This document shows positions 12,801-24,960 of a DNA stretch of 64,000 nucleotides, one piece after another. A program made the translations under genes and the position numbers. This DNA is from Alnus glutinosa. Taxonomy: Eukaryota; Streptophyta; Magnoliopsida; Fagales; Betulaceae. Positions within the stretch are counted from its first letter, which is position 1, and each line of letters opens with the position of its first letter. The notes beneath the pieces were generated by a model. It was not told the DNA's origin. It saw only the letters and a program-made list of their open reading frames with translations, and did no database searches. Location of the stretch: contig NC_084886.1 of the NCBI RefSeq assembly GCF_958979055.1, positions 50,179,654-50,243,653 of the forward strand, read 5' to 3'.

Positions 12801-13513
12801 TAAAATTTTTATTTTATTTTATATTTTTTTTCTTTAAACAAGTTAAAACATTTTAAAAACACAAAATTAGATTTTACATTTGTATCACATCAGGATAATT
12901 TTTCAAATCAAAAAAAAAAAAAACCCCAAAATTAATGGTGTGATCAAGACTCCGAGATTCTTGGGATTATGATATTAAATCACGGCTACACATATTCAGA
13001 TTTGTTAATTTTGACGTTAGATGGATGACCCCCACATAATGGGAATGCTTTCAAGTACTTACCCCTCCCCCCAAAAAAAAAAATAAAATGAAAACGTTGA
13101 GTACTTCTCTTTTTCTTTTTTCTTTTTTTCTTTTTTCTTTTTTTAATTTACTTTCGTCTCCTACTTTCAAGGTAACCCCCCCTATCCTTCCAAGGTTTTG
13201 CTGAGTTTAAAATCTTTCAAGGTACCCTACCCTGTAAAGTAGAGTGCTGATGACGTGCTTACGTATTTCTGAGTGGAAACTTTTTTGACTAATTAGTAAG
13301 AAAATAATAACAATCATTCACGGGTGACAATTTGTAAAATAAATAGAATAGAAATATGAAATATCCAAGTAAAGACCGTCAATATTAAAGGAAGAACGGT
13401 ACTCTTTAGATCTAACTCCGTTTATTAATACTTTTTAGTGGGCATTTTTTATTTTTAAAAATATTTTGATATGGCATAAATGTAAAAATAATTTTGAGTG
13501 TTTTGTTAGTATT
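9850..13513. other. Gene-poor intergenic region
   Basis: No supported gene. Contains a poly-C tract (about 12318-12338), a T-rich/C-rich stretch at 13100-13190, and at 11565-11660 a degenerate match (GGCCCCTA..., TTGCTTCTGGC) to the inner right part of the hAT-type MITE at 31380. Short frames over the poly-C tract (Pro or Gly runs) are artefacts of composition. Confidence 0.6.
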
Positions 13514-13673
13514 GAGTAATTATAGGGTATATCTTTTTATCATTCTAAATTGAAATGACTTTTAAAATTATTATTGAATTATAAATTAATTATTATTATA
13601 TTTTGATTCAATAATAATTTTAAAACCACATCAATTTTAAGATGATAAAAAGATGATTCTTAGTATTACCCGG
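13514..13673. mobile_element. Palindromic MITE (GAGTAATT family)
   Basis: The left arm (ATCTTTTTATCATTCTAAATT, then TTTTAAAATTATTATTGAAT) is the reverse complement of the right arm with a few mismatches; near-perfect hairpin of about 160 bp. It carries the CACATCAATTTTAAGATG motif shared with the elements at 13857, 14082 and 48971. Confidence 0.7.
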
Positions 13674-13856
13674 ATACAAATCTATCTTTTTTGTATTTTG
13701 GGTACGATGAGTTTTTGTTTTGAAAGGAAAAACAAAAAGAAAAAAAAAAAAAAAAATTTACCAAACGGATATTATCATCCTTTTCTAATTACTATGCAAA
13801 TTTTATGGTTAGTAAAGTGTTATCGATAATTTATAAATTGGTCTCAATCCTTTGTC

Positions 13857-14027
13857 GAGTAATTTTATTAGTACATTAAGTGTTTATTAAGTATTCATAA
13901 AAAAATGAGGTAGCTTTTAAAATCACCATTAGGCTTGTAATTGATCAAATGATGATTTTAATCAAATGATGATTTTAAAAGCCACCTCATTTTTTTATGG
14001 ACACTTAATGTACTAATAGAATTACTC
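13857..14027. mobile_element. Palindromic MITE (GAGTAATT family), copy 2
   Basis: Terminal inverted repeat GAGTAATTnTATTAGTACAT and nearly complete arm pairing (AAAAAATGAGGTRGCTTTTAAAATCA against its complement). Flanked by TCCTTTGTC (left) and ATCTTTGTC (right), 7 of 9 bases equal, so a roughly 9-bp target duplication of the Mutator-like kind is plausible. Confidence 0.75.
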
Positions 14028-14081
14028 ATCTTTGTCACTTGAATTATTATTATTATTATTATTATTATTTTTAGGCATTTT

Positions 14082-14259
14082 GAGAAGTAATTCTACATAT
14101 CATATATATAAATGTTCATTAAGTAATGATGTGGCTTTTAAAATCACAATTAGGCATGTGATTGATTAAATTCACGATTTGATCAAATGATGATTTTAAA
14201 AGCCACTTCATTATTTGATGGACACTTGATGAACATTTATATGGCATGTAGAATTTCTC
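14082..14259. mobile_element. Palindromic MITE (GAGTAATT family), copy 3
   Basis: Arms GAGAAGTAATTCTACAT...ATAAATGTTCATTAAGT pair with the complement on the right (ACTTGATGAACATTTATAT...). It shares GTGGCTTTTAAAATCAC with copy 2, which lies only 54 bp to the left. CATTTTG occurs at both edges as a possible target duplication. A (TTA)n run at about 14043-14070 separates the two copies. Confidence 0.75.
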
Positions 14260-16180
14260 CATTTTGTGTGTTGTTAGATGCAAATTAAGGAATTATAATA
14301 AAAATGGTAGAATTACAAATATTTCCCTAAGCATTTTATATGCATTTCTTAATTTGTCTTATTCATTTATTTATTTATTTTTAGGGTTAACATTTCATTT
14401 TCAATATGTTTTGGAAAAATCATGAAAGAAATCAGAGAAGAATATGTAACCATGCTAAGGGAAATGAAATAAGACGAAGAAATTGAAATATTTTTATTCC
14501 ACATGTTTGAATGATAATTAAAATAGAAAATGAAAAAAAATAAAAATAAAAACTAACGTCAATTATCATTATACCCTTCGAATTAACCATCCTCTTAATC
14601 ATCTTTTTTTTTTTCTCCTTCCAAACTTCCAAAATAATTACTGGTAATTTTATTTCTCTCTCCTTTCTCTTAATCTTTTCCTCCACGTCAGTGTTAGAAG
14701 AAACATCAATATCAAAGTAAAAAAGAATACCATTGAAAGTTGAAACCAAAGTTTCAACAAAATTAACCTCTGTAGAGGATTCGGTCAAAATCAAATGAGA
14801 AGATCATGTGAGCTTGATGGAATATTCAAAACCCAGATTTTTTTAAAAAAATAAAAAATAAAAATTAAAACGTTATTTTCTTCTTTATCCACAAAATTTG
14901 TAATTGAGATAAAGGCATGAGTAAATCGCACGTTTTTTCCGTGGTACTTACCATCTACTTTGATTTGAACATTTGGCCAAACTGGATGATAAGGGATTAA
15001 CTTAACATTTAAGGTGGTCTTCATCCTCAACAAATGTACTTTTCAACCTTTATTTGTTAATATTTTTTTCATTCTCTCTTTTGTTTTCTGTTTTGAAAAC
15101 AAAAACCATAACCAACAACTCAACGTTTATATTCACGTCAAAATATTTTTTTCAAACAAAAATATCATTTAAAAGGCAATAACAAACGAAACTTGACGGA
15201 ACCACTAAGGTGGTAATCAAGATGGTAATTAATGGTAAAGCAATAGGGCCGGGGATAAGATTCAATTCTCCCTTCCTTTCTTCTTAGTGGTCACGGATTC
15301 GAACCCGCTTGCAGTAATAGTCTACGATCCAGATGCTACTAAGAAGGGGTATTACAAACTTGTACTTTGGTGGGGCTGTGGTGACGGACTCGCCTTTTAA
15401 GACTGTAATCATGGTTCAAACCGAACATTCCACATCGGATAAAAACATCGATGATCACGTTTAAGAAGAGTAATTACACTGATTACCCCTCCCTGTCCTT
15501 TTCAATTAAAAAGAAATAAAGAGAAAGAACATGACGGAAAAGGTCACTAAACCAAATGCCGTGGCTCCTCGGCATTTTGATTTTTGACAACCTGGGTGCC
15601 ACTGTCTGTCTCCAAAATATTCGGGGACATCGAGGTTTGAGTAAATCGTGGAAGAGATCGATGCATGTAGTGTTGCATGATTAAAGGAATAAAGGCAGTG
15701 ATGTATCAAAGCCAGATAGTCTAAGAACCGTGGATGGATAAGGGGTTTTGCTTTGGAATAAAGTAATGATATACGATGAGAAGCAATGAGTTGCTTTTTT
15801 AACTTTACCTAAAGGAAGGTGCCTATTTTTTGTTTATTTCTAAAAGGAAAAATTGCAAAATTTTAGTCGTTACAAATAACATTTTAGGGTCTTAAAAGTG
15901 ATTAATAACTTCTTGTGATATATGCATGTGTAACAAATAAACTCATTTCAAACAAATTTTGCCCATTTTTTCATTTGAGTTATTATAATATTATGCATTT
16001 ACCCCAAAAATTTTATATAAAAAATGACGCCGGGTATAGGGAATGTAGGGTAGTCGGCCACCAATAGATTGGCTAGAAGGGGATGGCAAGCGCATTAACT
16101 AGAGAAAATAAACACTTACAAGGAAGAATAGTTCAACCACGTGAATACCCCAACACCCCGATATTCTTGGAAGAAATAAA
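14260..16180. other. Intergenic, no gene seen
   Basis: A/T-rich with A and T runs. Minus-strand frames at 14432-15033 are Lys/Ile/Phe-rich translations without recognisable domains. A stretch at 15190-15400 has GGATTCGAACCCGC, which resembles a Pol III B-box, but no tRNA or full SINE could be assembled around it. Confidence 0.5.
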
Positions 16181-16440
16181 AAATGGATAAAAAATTCCTA
16201 CAAATCGGTTTGTAGGAAATTTTATACAACCCACATATAATAGTGACGTGTGTCCTTTAAACAAGTGAGAAGCACATGTTATTTTATTAATGCTATTGAA
16301 AAAGCATGTGAGAAGCACGTGCTATTAAAACAACATGTGTTTCTCACATGTGAAGGGACACATGTCAATTTTATATGTGGGTTGTATGAAATTTTCTACA
16401 AACTAATTTATAGGAAATTTCTGTCCATTAAAAATTGTTC
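16181..16440. mobile_element. MITE with about 70-bp terminal inverted repeats
   Basis: Left arm ATGGATAAAAAATTCCTAC...TTTGTAGGAAATTTTATACA, ACCCACATATAA; the right arm is its reverse complement (TTATATGTGGGT, TGTATGAAATTTTCTACAAA). The interior repeats AAGCACATGTT/AGCACGTGCT motifs. A diverged half copy is at 55898-55985. Confidence 0.8.
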
Positions 16441-16960
16441 TAACAGAAGAAGAGCGGGGAACGAGTTTTGGTACCCCCTTGAGCCATCTCTTGACCGAAA
16501 AAGGGCCGGAACGACACTCCTTATGAAGGGAAAGAAGGGCCCGTTAATAAATACGCAATACATTAATCTGAGCATCCCTTTCTGGAAATGATCCCTTCTT
16601 AACCTAGTCACTGATTTAGGCATGCATGCACTGGAGTGATCTCCACCGGCACAACCGACAAGGTCCTTCGTGCTTGACTTCCATCTTCTTATATATGCAG
16701 GTTCTCGCGGTTTGGGATCCGAATTAATACGATCAACTGATTATTGAACAATTAAAAATGTTTCTTTTAAATGTTATTAGCTTTCGATCTAATGATTGAA
16801 TCTGTCCAAAAAGCTCGATCATTTAAATGCATATATTCTTCTTTGTTTCTAATTTGAATGAGAGAATGGGTGAATTTCATCTTCCTTTTTTATTTTTATA
16901 GATGAGAAAGAACAACAACAACAACAAAGAATAAACAAATACAACACACACACAAAAATT

Positions 16961-17180
16961 TGTTCACGTTAAAAGGAAAGGAAATGCAGTTGCTCATTGT
17001 TTAGCAAAATTGGCAGTTGACCAGAATTTATCTTTCTTGTTGGATGGTTGAGCCACCGGCTTGTATAGTAGATTTATTGGTTAGATTTCGTTTGCATCTC
17101 TAGATTCTGTTTAGAACCCACCTTTGTATTTCTCCAGTTTAATGTGAAGTTTATTCTTCTGCTAAAAAAAAAAAAAAAAA
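16961..17180 (+). mobile_element. LINE 3' tail (RNase H end) with poly(A)
   Basis: Translates as HVKRKGNAVAHCLAKLAVDQ before a stop, the usual end of the RNase H domain of plant LINEs (HV-R-GN-AH-LAK). Followed by about 150 bp of 3' sequence and an A run at 17165-17180. The flanks AATACAACACACACACAAAAA and AATACTGCACACATACAAAAA may be a decayed target duplication. Confidence 0.65.
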
Positions 17181-18823
17181 ATACTGCACACATACAAAAA
17201 AAAAAAAATGGCCAGCAAAAACAAAGGCCTTCAAATTAGTGCATGCCAATAAAATTAGTGGTAGCGACCCAATAAACAATGTTATTATGAGCACAAATAT
17301 TTGTGCTTCCATCAATATTGGCTACTGTCCAGCTTCTAAAAGAGTCGAGGAGACCAAGAATATTAGAAAAATTCTTCAATCTACTATATTATGTTTGTAT
17401 AATTAATTGTTTTATGTCCATGTCTTCAATGTTTTATTTCTATTACATGTATAGAATTATATTGCCTGTCTTACTATTAGTTTTACCACGAATTAACCCT
17501 TAAGACTTTGACCAGTTGTGAGGTTGTTCCATATATATTTTCTTTTCAATATAATATATCATAGAATATAAGTTTTTATTTATGTTATTATTATTATTTG
17601 GAAGCCATGGCCGACGCTTATCCATGAGTCGTGACTTTGTCTTAGCAGGCAAAAACACGTCATGGACTTGTAGTATAAGTAGTAAAAGCCAAAACACGGG
17701 GCTACTTTTTCTTTTCAGCTTATTTATTTAAAGTTCTTTTAAGCTTCCACAACGCGTGTGCTGTATAGTCGGCCTTTGACAACTGCCCAATAATATTTTT
17801 AGCTAATTAAGCATATATATATATATGTTTTCCGTTAAATTAGGTTAAAGGAAATTTTTTTTTAATTCAATCTAAATTAAATATTTTAAGATTATATATT
17901 TAATATATCCACTGGACTAAAGAAATTAATTTTCTGTGTCCTAGTTTGAATAAAAACTTTGTCTTATTTATATTTAGCATCCTTTTAATATTTTCTCCTT
18001 GTCTCTTTTCCTTATTTATTGAAGAATGACGTTTTGGGCCGGCCTGGCAAATCTGTGTGGTTCAGCATTGAGCTCTTTGGTCCAATAGCCAGACTCATAG
18101 AGGCTTGAGGCCCATAACAACGTGTTCTTTGTGATGCTAGGGCTACTAGAGTCGGTCAGAGATTTGTGGGACACGAAGTCGTCTTGAATATCATGGAGAT
18201 ATATATGAATTTCTGACAAATAAATTTTACATACAATTTCATGGGATTATTATTTTATAATATTAAACTGCTCTAATGTCAGATTTTAACAAAAAAAAAA
18301 ATTGAACAGGAGGTTATGGTGCCCGTATCTTAAGTTACTTGGAACAAGTAGTCAATGCCGCTAAAAAAGTTGATAGAATTAGTTAACGTGCTAAATGAGG
18401 GTGACCGAACCACTCTCAAACCACCCCATGGCCACTGGGGGTGATTTGACTACCCTCAAATGGCCGAACAACTCCGAGCCAATAGCCATGGCGCCTCTGA
18501 CCAGCTTGATTTGTGTTGATGTGTCATATTAACGGATTTTGTCAACTTTTTTGACAGTGGAGACTAATTTATTCTTTTTTGCTTACCTAAAGAGCGAGTA
18601 ATCACTATTTAAAATTGTTGAACTATTTGTCAAAATCCTTAATATAATTATCGGTCTTTATGCTAAGCTTTAAAAATTATGGGATGATGCAGCAGAAATG
18701 GAAGCAGCCCGGCCACTTTATGTATACAATGGGTATAATGTATCATATTTGAACTTTTTCTTTAACAGACAGGTTAATTTATGAGAGATTTATTTTTAAT
18801 TTTGAAGTAGGTTGATGAGAGAT
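17181..18823. other. Intergenic, no gene seen
   Basis: A/T-rich sequence with poly-A runs and a short (TA)n at about 17812-17826. No exon-like frame, RNA gene or clear inverted repeat was recognised. Confidence 0.55.
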
Positions 18824-19416
18824 TTAAGATGGAGTGGTTAAATACTTTTTTGAAATTTGTAGGCCCAACACAAAAGATTGAGCAAACATGTTTACATCCG
18901 CTACATAGAATATTGTCAATGTACGTCAATTTGTAAACGTGATAAGTATTATGTGACTAAACTATACGTTATGCAGCAATTTACATTTTAGTGGCCGACC
19001 GACCCATTTTTTAAATGTAAAAAGTTATAAGATATACGTATGAAGCAGTTGGCCATGCAATTTAAAATAACATATATAGCTGATAATCTTGCCCACCTTA
19101 ATTATAACATTACACAATGTTATAATTAATTAATTTTAAGATGGAGTGGTTAAATACTTTTTTGAAATTTGTAGGCCCAACACAAAAGATTGAGCAAACA
19201 TGTTAACATCCGCTACATAGAATATTGTCAACGTACGTCAATTTATAAACGTAATAAGTGTTATGTGACTAAACTGTACGTTACGTAGCAGTTTAGATTT
19301 TAGTGGCCGGCCGACCCATGTTTTAAATGTAAAAAGTTAAAAGATATACGTGTGAAGCAGTTGGCCATGCAATTTAAAATAATATATATAGCTGATAATC
19401 TTGCCCACCTTAATTA
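18824..19416. repeat. Tandem duplication, 312-bp period
   Basis: The sequence from TTAAGATGGAGTGGTTAAAT to TTGCCCACCTTAATTA occurs at 18824-19104 and again at 19136-19416, with few differences. The short sequence ATTACAYAATGTTATAATTA also follows each copy (19109 and 19502), but about 80 bp of extra sequence separates it from the second copy. Confidence 0.85.
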
Positions 19417-20029
19417 CCCATAGTTGAATATAGTTGGGTGAACCTGCCATGACCGACCTTTGGCAGTTGCCACGTACCCCCGAAAACGACCAACATTGCA
19501 CATTACATAATGTTATAATTAATTAAGCATTGTCTACCCAATTTATCGTATTGATAATGATAGGTCCCTTATAAGCATATTGATTACATTCCAAAGGAGA
19601 GTATCCAAATTACCAAGGTTGATTTTATCATCACTATCACTGTTTTTGCCGCCGGTGATCGATGCTTATTAATTTCTTGGCCCTACTTCAAATTAATTAT
19701 TTACTACTTGTCCTCAGTCAGTCAGTCATATATAATTTGTTGCATTACAGCAAGATAACAGCCCAAAATAAAACAAACATGCAGTTACGTAACATGCATG
19801 TTTATATTATTTCAAACCAACAGAAGAAAAAAGAAAAAAGAGTTACGAAAACCTTAAATGACATGTTGACATGTATAAACAAGGTATAAAAAAATTGTAG
19901 GTATAACATTTTTTTCATAATTTTATCATCTCTAGCATTGTTTTGCCGCCAAGGAATTGAAGCATATATATATATATACTTGGTTGTATATATGAGTGCC
20001 AATTTGATTTAGTAGTTTTAAAACGAGTA

Positions 20030-20340
20030 GTTTGAAAAAATAACAATTTTCAAATACAGTTAATAAAAATATGATTTTTAAAAATGTAATTAAACGTTTA
20101 CTGAAATCATGGTTTCGGCATTTAAAATCGATCTCATTTGGCATTTAAAACTATATGTACCCTCTTGCTTGCAATTCACGTTTTTAAACTGTTATTTTTT
20201 TTTTTTTTTTTTTTTCGATATAATGCATTTATAAACGAAATACTTTCTACAATTCTATTTAAAAACATACTTTCGGGTTTTGACATACAAAATCATGGCT
20301 TTAAGTCATTCCTTGATCATAATGTGTTAGCTAGAGAAAG
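20030..20340. repeat. Dispersed A/T-rich repeat (TTTAGTAAAATT family), copy 1
   Basis: Resembles sequences at 23240, 32180 and 33460: AATTAAACGTTTACTGAAATC, then a field of TTTAAAATCGnnnATTT motifs, then TACCCTCTTGCTTGCAATTC. Probably a diverged non-autonomous DNA transposon; ends not defined. Confidence 0.45.
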
Positions 20341-20871
20341 ATAACCACCACAATAAAACATGGTTCGTGTTGGTCTCTATTTGACCAATTATATATATGA
20401 GAAATGACAAATACTATAATTATATCCAACAGTAATTTAACAAGGTTGACGTGAGTCACGTGACATTTTTAATTAACCCTGAATTAATCATTGTTAAATG
20501 ATAAAAAAAAAAGATTCAATTAATATTTAATTTAAAATGCCTAATCAACAATGTTTTCCCTTCGAAGTAAATTTAAGGGAAAAAGAATAATTAAAGAACC
20601 CAAAAAAGAAAAAGAACAACCTAATTAAAAGGTCCAAACATAGCAACAGCACTGTTTACCAAAAACGAAGAAGAAAGGCAATTAGAGGGCAAAGTAAAGG
20701 AAAATGTCAAAAAGTAAAAATATCAGTTTCACATTTTCCTCTTCGTCTCTTCCACAGTTCCACATAACCGACCCGTGCGATGCACGTGACCAACATGTCG
20801 TCCCCGCTGTGTGAATTATTGACCAGACTGCCCTCCCTGTCCATGTCATGTGTGCTACTGTGCTTAGCTAG

Positions 20872-21837
20872 CTAGACAAGTCCATATCCGACCGGGCTCT
20901 GACCCTCCTCCCGCCGCCGTGATCGGTCCCCGGGAACCCACTGGCAACATTCTCCTCCGGCAGCCAACGTGTCCTTGATCGGGCTAATTACCAATATGCC
21001 CTCTCCCACCACGGCACACAAAAATGCACTGATAAACACAACGAGTGCCACGCCACCATAGGCAGGCTCTTCAGGCTCCCACAACACGGACAAGCCAAGA
21101 CACAAAATTTGCACCGGCAACGATATCAAAACCGTGAAAGCCAGCCTGTAGATTCGAACCCTCAGGCCCTTGTTGATCACAAGCGACACCGCCTTCCAAG
21201 AAGAAAAGAAGAAGCACAGGGAATACCCAATCCCAAAAGCACCAAACACAATAGTATTCAACAAAGGGTACGCACACAAAAGCTTGTTATCATCAGCATC
21301 ATCTAAACCATTCTTGGAAAGAACGACGTAGCTTCGAGTGAAAAAGACAGGTAACTGTGTCTCCGACGACGGTGCAAAGAACACAAAGATTATCTGGAAG
21401 ATTAAGACGGGAGAGCATGTGATGATGACGAAAGGGATGACGTCGACCAAGATGCCGTTGGGGGTTTTCTTCTTGATCGAAACGTTGACGAGGAAAAGTA
21501 GGGTCACCAAGAAAGCAGGCTCGAAGAAACCTAATGAGAGGACGGCCTGTATCTTGCAGAGGTTGGCTTGGTTGGATAGGGTTGGGGAGGTAAAGAGAGA
21601 GAGGAGTACATGGTGTCGGAAGAAGGATAGGCGGAGGAGCTCGTTGAGCGCCCAGAAGGTGATGAAGGAGACCAGGATGAATCGGACGGCCCAGAGAGAA
21701 TTGAAGTTTTGTAATTGGTGAAGGGTGCGTGACTTGAAGCGGAGGTGGAATATGAAGCAGAGCGACAAGAGGGAGAGGAGGAGGAGCGCGGCTATGAAGG
21801 AGGATTCGAGGAGAGACAATGAGGGAAAGAAAAACAT
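20872..21837 (-). CDS. Plant seven-helix membrane protein of unknown function
   Basis: Single exon, 321 residues, ATG at 21835-21837, stop TAG at 20872-20874. Seven hydrophobic segments are visible at about residues 12-32, 48-72, 93-124, 128-155, 192-221, 225-253 and 259-286. The early motif LCFIFHLRFKSRTLHQLQNF followed by NSLWAVRF and FWALNELLRLSFF is characteristic. The C-terminus after helix 7 is polar and Arg-rich (DRSRRREE), probably cytosolic. I associate it from memory with the uncharacterised Arabidopsis group of At1g10660/At5g62960, but the match is uncertain and no function is claimed. A CT-rich leader (21858-21874) precedes the start. The opposite strand and the other frames are open over long stretches because of GC-rich codon usage, but give no known protein. 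Confidence 0.8.
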   Translation of the reverse strand: MFFFPSLSLLESSFIAALLLLSLLSLCFIFHLRFKSRTLHQLQNFNSLWAVRFILVSFITFWALNELLRLSFFRHHVLLSLFTSPTLSNQANLCKIQAVLSLGFFEPAFLVTLLFLVNVSIKKKTPNGILVDVIPFVIITCSPVLIFQIIFVFFAPSSETQLPVFFTRSYVVLSKNGLDDADDNKLLCAYPLLNTIVFGAFGIGYSLCFFFSSWKAVSLVINKGLRVRIYRLAFTVLISLPVQILCLGLSVLWEPEEPAYGGVALVVFISAFLCAVVGEGILVISPIKDTLAAGGECCQWVPGDRSRRREEGQSPVGYGLV

Positions 21838-22264
21838 GGATAATCTTTCCCTCTCCCTGTCTCTCTCTCTCTCTCACTGACTCAAGTTTGGTATAGTTAG
21901 GATGGTTGATAATGGGAAGAAGGTGGAGAAAATATATGAGGGTGGTGGCGGTGGATGTGAGAGTGGAGGCGAGAGGGCGAGAAAATGCATGGAATTGTAT
22001 ATGGCATTTGCCCGTCGTCGGAGAGGGGTGGGGGGAGAGAGTGTTTTAACGATTAATTTTTTTCTCTCCCCTGTTCCCCACCGGCGGGAAAACACAGGCT
22101 GGTGCTAACAAGGTAGAAAAGATTTGGTTCAATTGAGAGAGAGACAGAGAGAGATGGGGAAGAATTGTGGTGTAATGAGATGTCTCCTTTGATTTCGGGT
22201 TTGTACGGTTAAGGAAGGTTCTTTGACATGCATGAGACTGCTAATTGCTAGGGATTTTAATGAC

Positions 22265-22268
<4 letters not shown>

Positions 22269-22304
<36 letters not shown>
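22269..22304. repeat. (TA)n microsatellite
   Basis: Eighteen uninterrupted TA units upstream of the membrane-protein gene. Confidence 0.95.
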
Positions 22305-22308
<4 letters not shown>

Positions 22309-22818
22309 TTGTATTGGATTGTTCAGGCTTGTGAAGTCCTTAATTTTATATATGGTGTTTTAATATATATAGATAATACTATTTGTATATATATCTCTCA
22401 TTTATACGAGTATAATGAAAATCATATCTTAAAAATTGAGTGGATTAAGATCGTAAGAGATTAATGATCTCATGATATTGACTAAACATAAAGTAGCTTG
22501 ATTGATTTTTTAGGATTTACTAACGAATTTTTGTTTGTTAATGAGTCTCATCCGCTCCTCCCAAATTACTTATAACAAATTAGAGGAAAATGAAAAAAAA
22601 AAATAATAATAATCAGATTTTGTTCATGGATTTGATTATATCTCTTTAAATAACGAAAAAATATTAAAATTTCCTATTATTTCTTGGTCTGTAATTTTAC
22701 ATTGTGGTTTTTGATTTGTTTAATATATAATTTATTGGAATATATCGAATATATATTAGGAGTTTGTCGCACCCATATATTCTCTGGTGGTGTGTATTAA
22801 CTAATTAAGCAAAATCTC

Positions 22819-22858
<40 letters not shown>

Positions 22859-23239
22859 CTGGTTGTCTTATAATTCCAAAATTGCAATTTATTAGTGCTG
22901 GCAGAGTTGAGTTGGAACTTGGAAGACAGCTTACATGGATTGACTTGCATTATAATTTGATTCTTGTATGTTTATACATGGAAAGGTAATGAAGTAGTTT
23001 ATAATTAATTACTAGCCAAATCCAATAGGTGCAGCTAATTAAGGGCTTTGACCAGACCGTTGCAATATTATTGAAAGGTAAATCCTATGGCCCGGCCGGG
23101 CACGTACGTATAAATTCCTTGCGTAAGGAGAAGCTTTGTAAATAAGCTTCTTCTTTTTTTCTTTTTTCTTTTTTTTTTTAAATAATAATAAAATAATATT
23201 TCACCCTTTTCAAGTTCGTACCAAAATTGTATCACTTTA

Positions 23240-23590
23240 CAACGATAACGATCTGTTCAAATTTTGCGATTTAAAAATATATAATTTAAAAAAATAGTGA
23301 TTTCAAAATATATGTTTTGAAAACGTAATTTTTAAAAATACAGTTAAGTATTTAGTAAAATTTCAATTTACCTTTTAAAATTACAGTTTAGTATTTAAAA
23401 TCGTGCATTTTTAAAAATACATCCCCTTGCCTGCAGGACGAGAATGCAAATTTTTTACGTTTTCAAACCGCAATTTCTTAAAATTGCACTCCTAATATAA
23501 ACGTTACATTTTTCATGATTTTGTTTGAAATTGTACTTTTAACCTACGGAATCTCATGGCTAAACGAACTCTAATTAGGTTGAGGGTGGT
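23240..23590. repeat. Dispersed A/T-rich repeat, copy 2
   Basis: Same pattern as the repeat at 32180: TTTAGTAAAATTTCAATTTA, TTAAAATTACAGTTTAGTAT, TTAAAATCGTGCATTTTTAA, then CCCCTTGCCTGCAGGACG and AAATTGCACT. A motif TTTGAAATTGTACTTTTAA near the right end recurs as AAAATCGCACTTTTAAG in the 32180 copy. Confidence 0.5.
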
Positions 23591-24925
23591 GATCAAAGAA
23601 AACATCAGGTCCGATCCCATAAGCTCAATCCGATGACACACTCTATAATCTGATCACTAATGCTGGCTTGAGCTTGCACGAGTAATACAAGTAATTCCAG
23701 TAACAAAACATAGATATCAGATATGATCATCTAATGCAACAACAACAGTTGGTCGGCTGCAGGTGGCAACAAAGTACTGCTTAATTATGTTGCTCTCCAG
23801 TTCTATATATATATATATGCATAACAAACATTAATTAAACCATTGTTTATGTTAATCCTTTACATTTAGTGGAAAGCCTAGAATTAAAGTGCATCAAGGT
23901 ACAATATTCTGTAATCGACTTTCATTTCCAGTGATCACTTTCTGTTCGATCCCCGTCTAAAGAAATAAAAAGTTCCCTTCTTTTTTCCTTTGTCTTTGTT
24001 CACTGCACACCTGCATCCCACTAGTGATAGCAAATATATATGCGTGAAAGAGCAATGCTTCATTTTATTTTATTTTTTCCACAAAAATTGTGATCCAATA
24101 AGGCTCGATCTATGGTAAGTGCATGTGGGCATATATATACATAACGGGTTAATTAGTCCCAATGTAATTAATTAAGAATGTTCTTGGAACAATTGCTTAC
24201 AATTTATTATAGCATTTTGGAAGTAGATTTCTTGGTATCCATATATACAAATCAAAATAAGTACTAGATTTCATGTTATTAAAGTGCCAAATGAATTAAT
24301 TATTGCGATCTGAGGAAGAAAAATGAAAACTAAATTTGGAAACTCTTAGACATTACCGGTTTTCGCTCACAACTCAATATGTGCCGCTTACACATAGAGT
24401 TAAATGGAGAGGCCAGGGTCCGTTAAGATTTTGTTTTGTTGTAATATCTAACATTATTTAAAATTTTAAATAATGTAATAACATATACATTATTAGATTT
24501 GTGAAATACCTAATCTAAACTATAAAATATATCATTTTCATTTCAATGAAAAGATTCCCATTCTGATCATAACGAATATCTATAGCATAATATAAGCACA
24601 TTTTCTATATATCTTGAATGTTTCTTCAATGATATCGATCCATATCATTCTATTTTGAAAGAAAAAATCAAATAGAGGAAATTAAAAGAGAATAAAGAAA
24701 GAGACACTAAGAAATTTACGTGATTTAGTTTACGACTTACATTTATAAATTAAAGTTTTAAGGGCAACATTTTGCTCTTATTCACTTGATGATATAATTG
24801 TGTACAAAAGGCTTTATTTATAGAGGTAACAAATTATTTGAATTTATTCAAATTCCTTCATTTAGGGTACCGTAATCTAATCAAAATTTCATAAAATCCA
24901 CATATATATGTAGGGTAATTAACCC

Positions 24926-24929
<4 letters not shown>

Positions 24930-24958
<29 letters not shown>
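24930..24958. repeat. (GA)n microsatellite
   Basis: Fourteen uninterrupted GA units. Confidence 0.95.

Positions 24959-24960
<2 letters not shown>

Noticed and set aside
14432-15033. Two adjacent minus-strand frames of 120 and 80 codons
   Set aside because: Low-complexity Lys/Ile/Phe translations with no domain, splice sites or plausible context.
15290-15320. Possible tRNA or SINE B-box (GGATTCGAACCCGC)
   Set aside because: No A-box at the right distance and no cloverleaf could be formed; left unclassified.
15545-15590. Small GC palindrome AAATGCCG...CGGCATTT considered as a miRNA stem
   Set aside because: The stem is only about 8 bp, far too short for a miRNA precursor.
21299-21877. Second minus-strand frame of 192 codons overlapping the membrane-protein gene
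   Set aside because: It is a shifted reading of the same sequence with Pro/Arg-rich composition; the seven-helix frame is clearly the real one.
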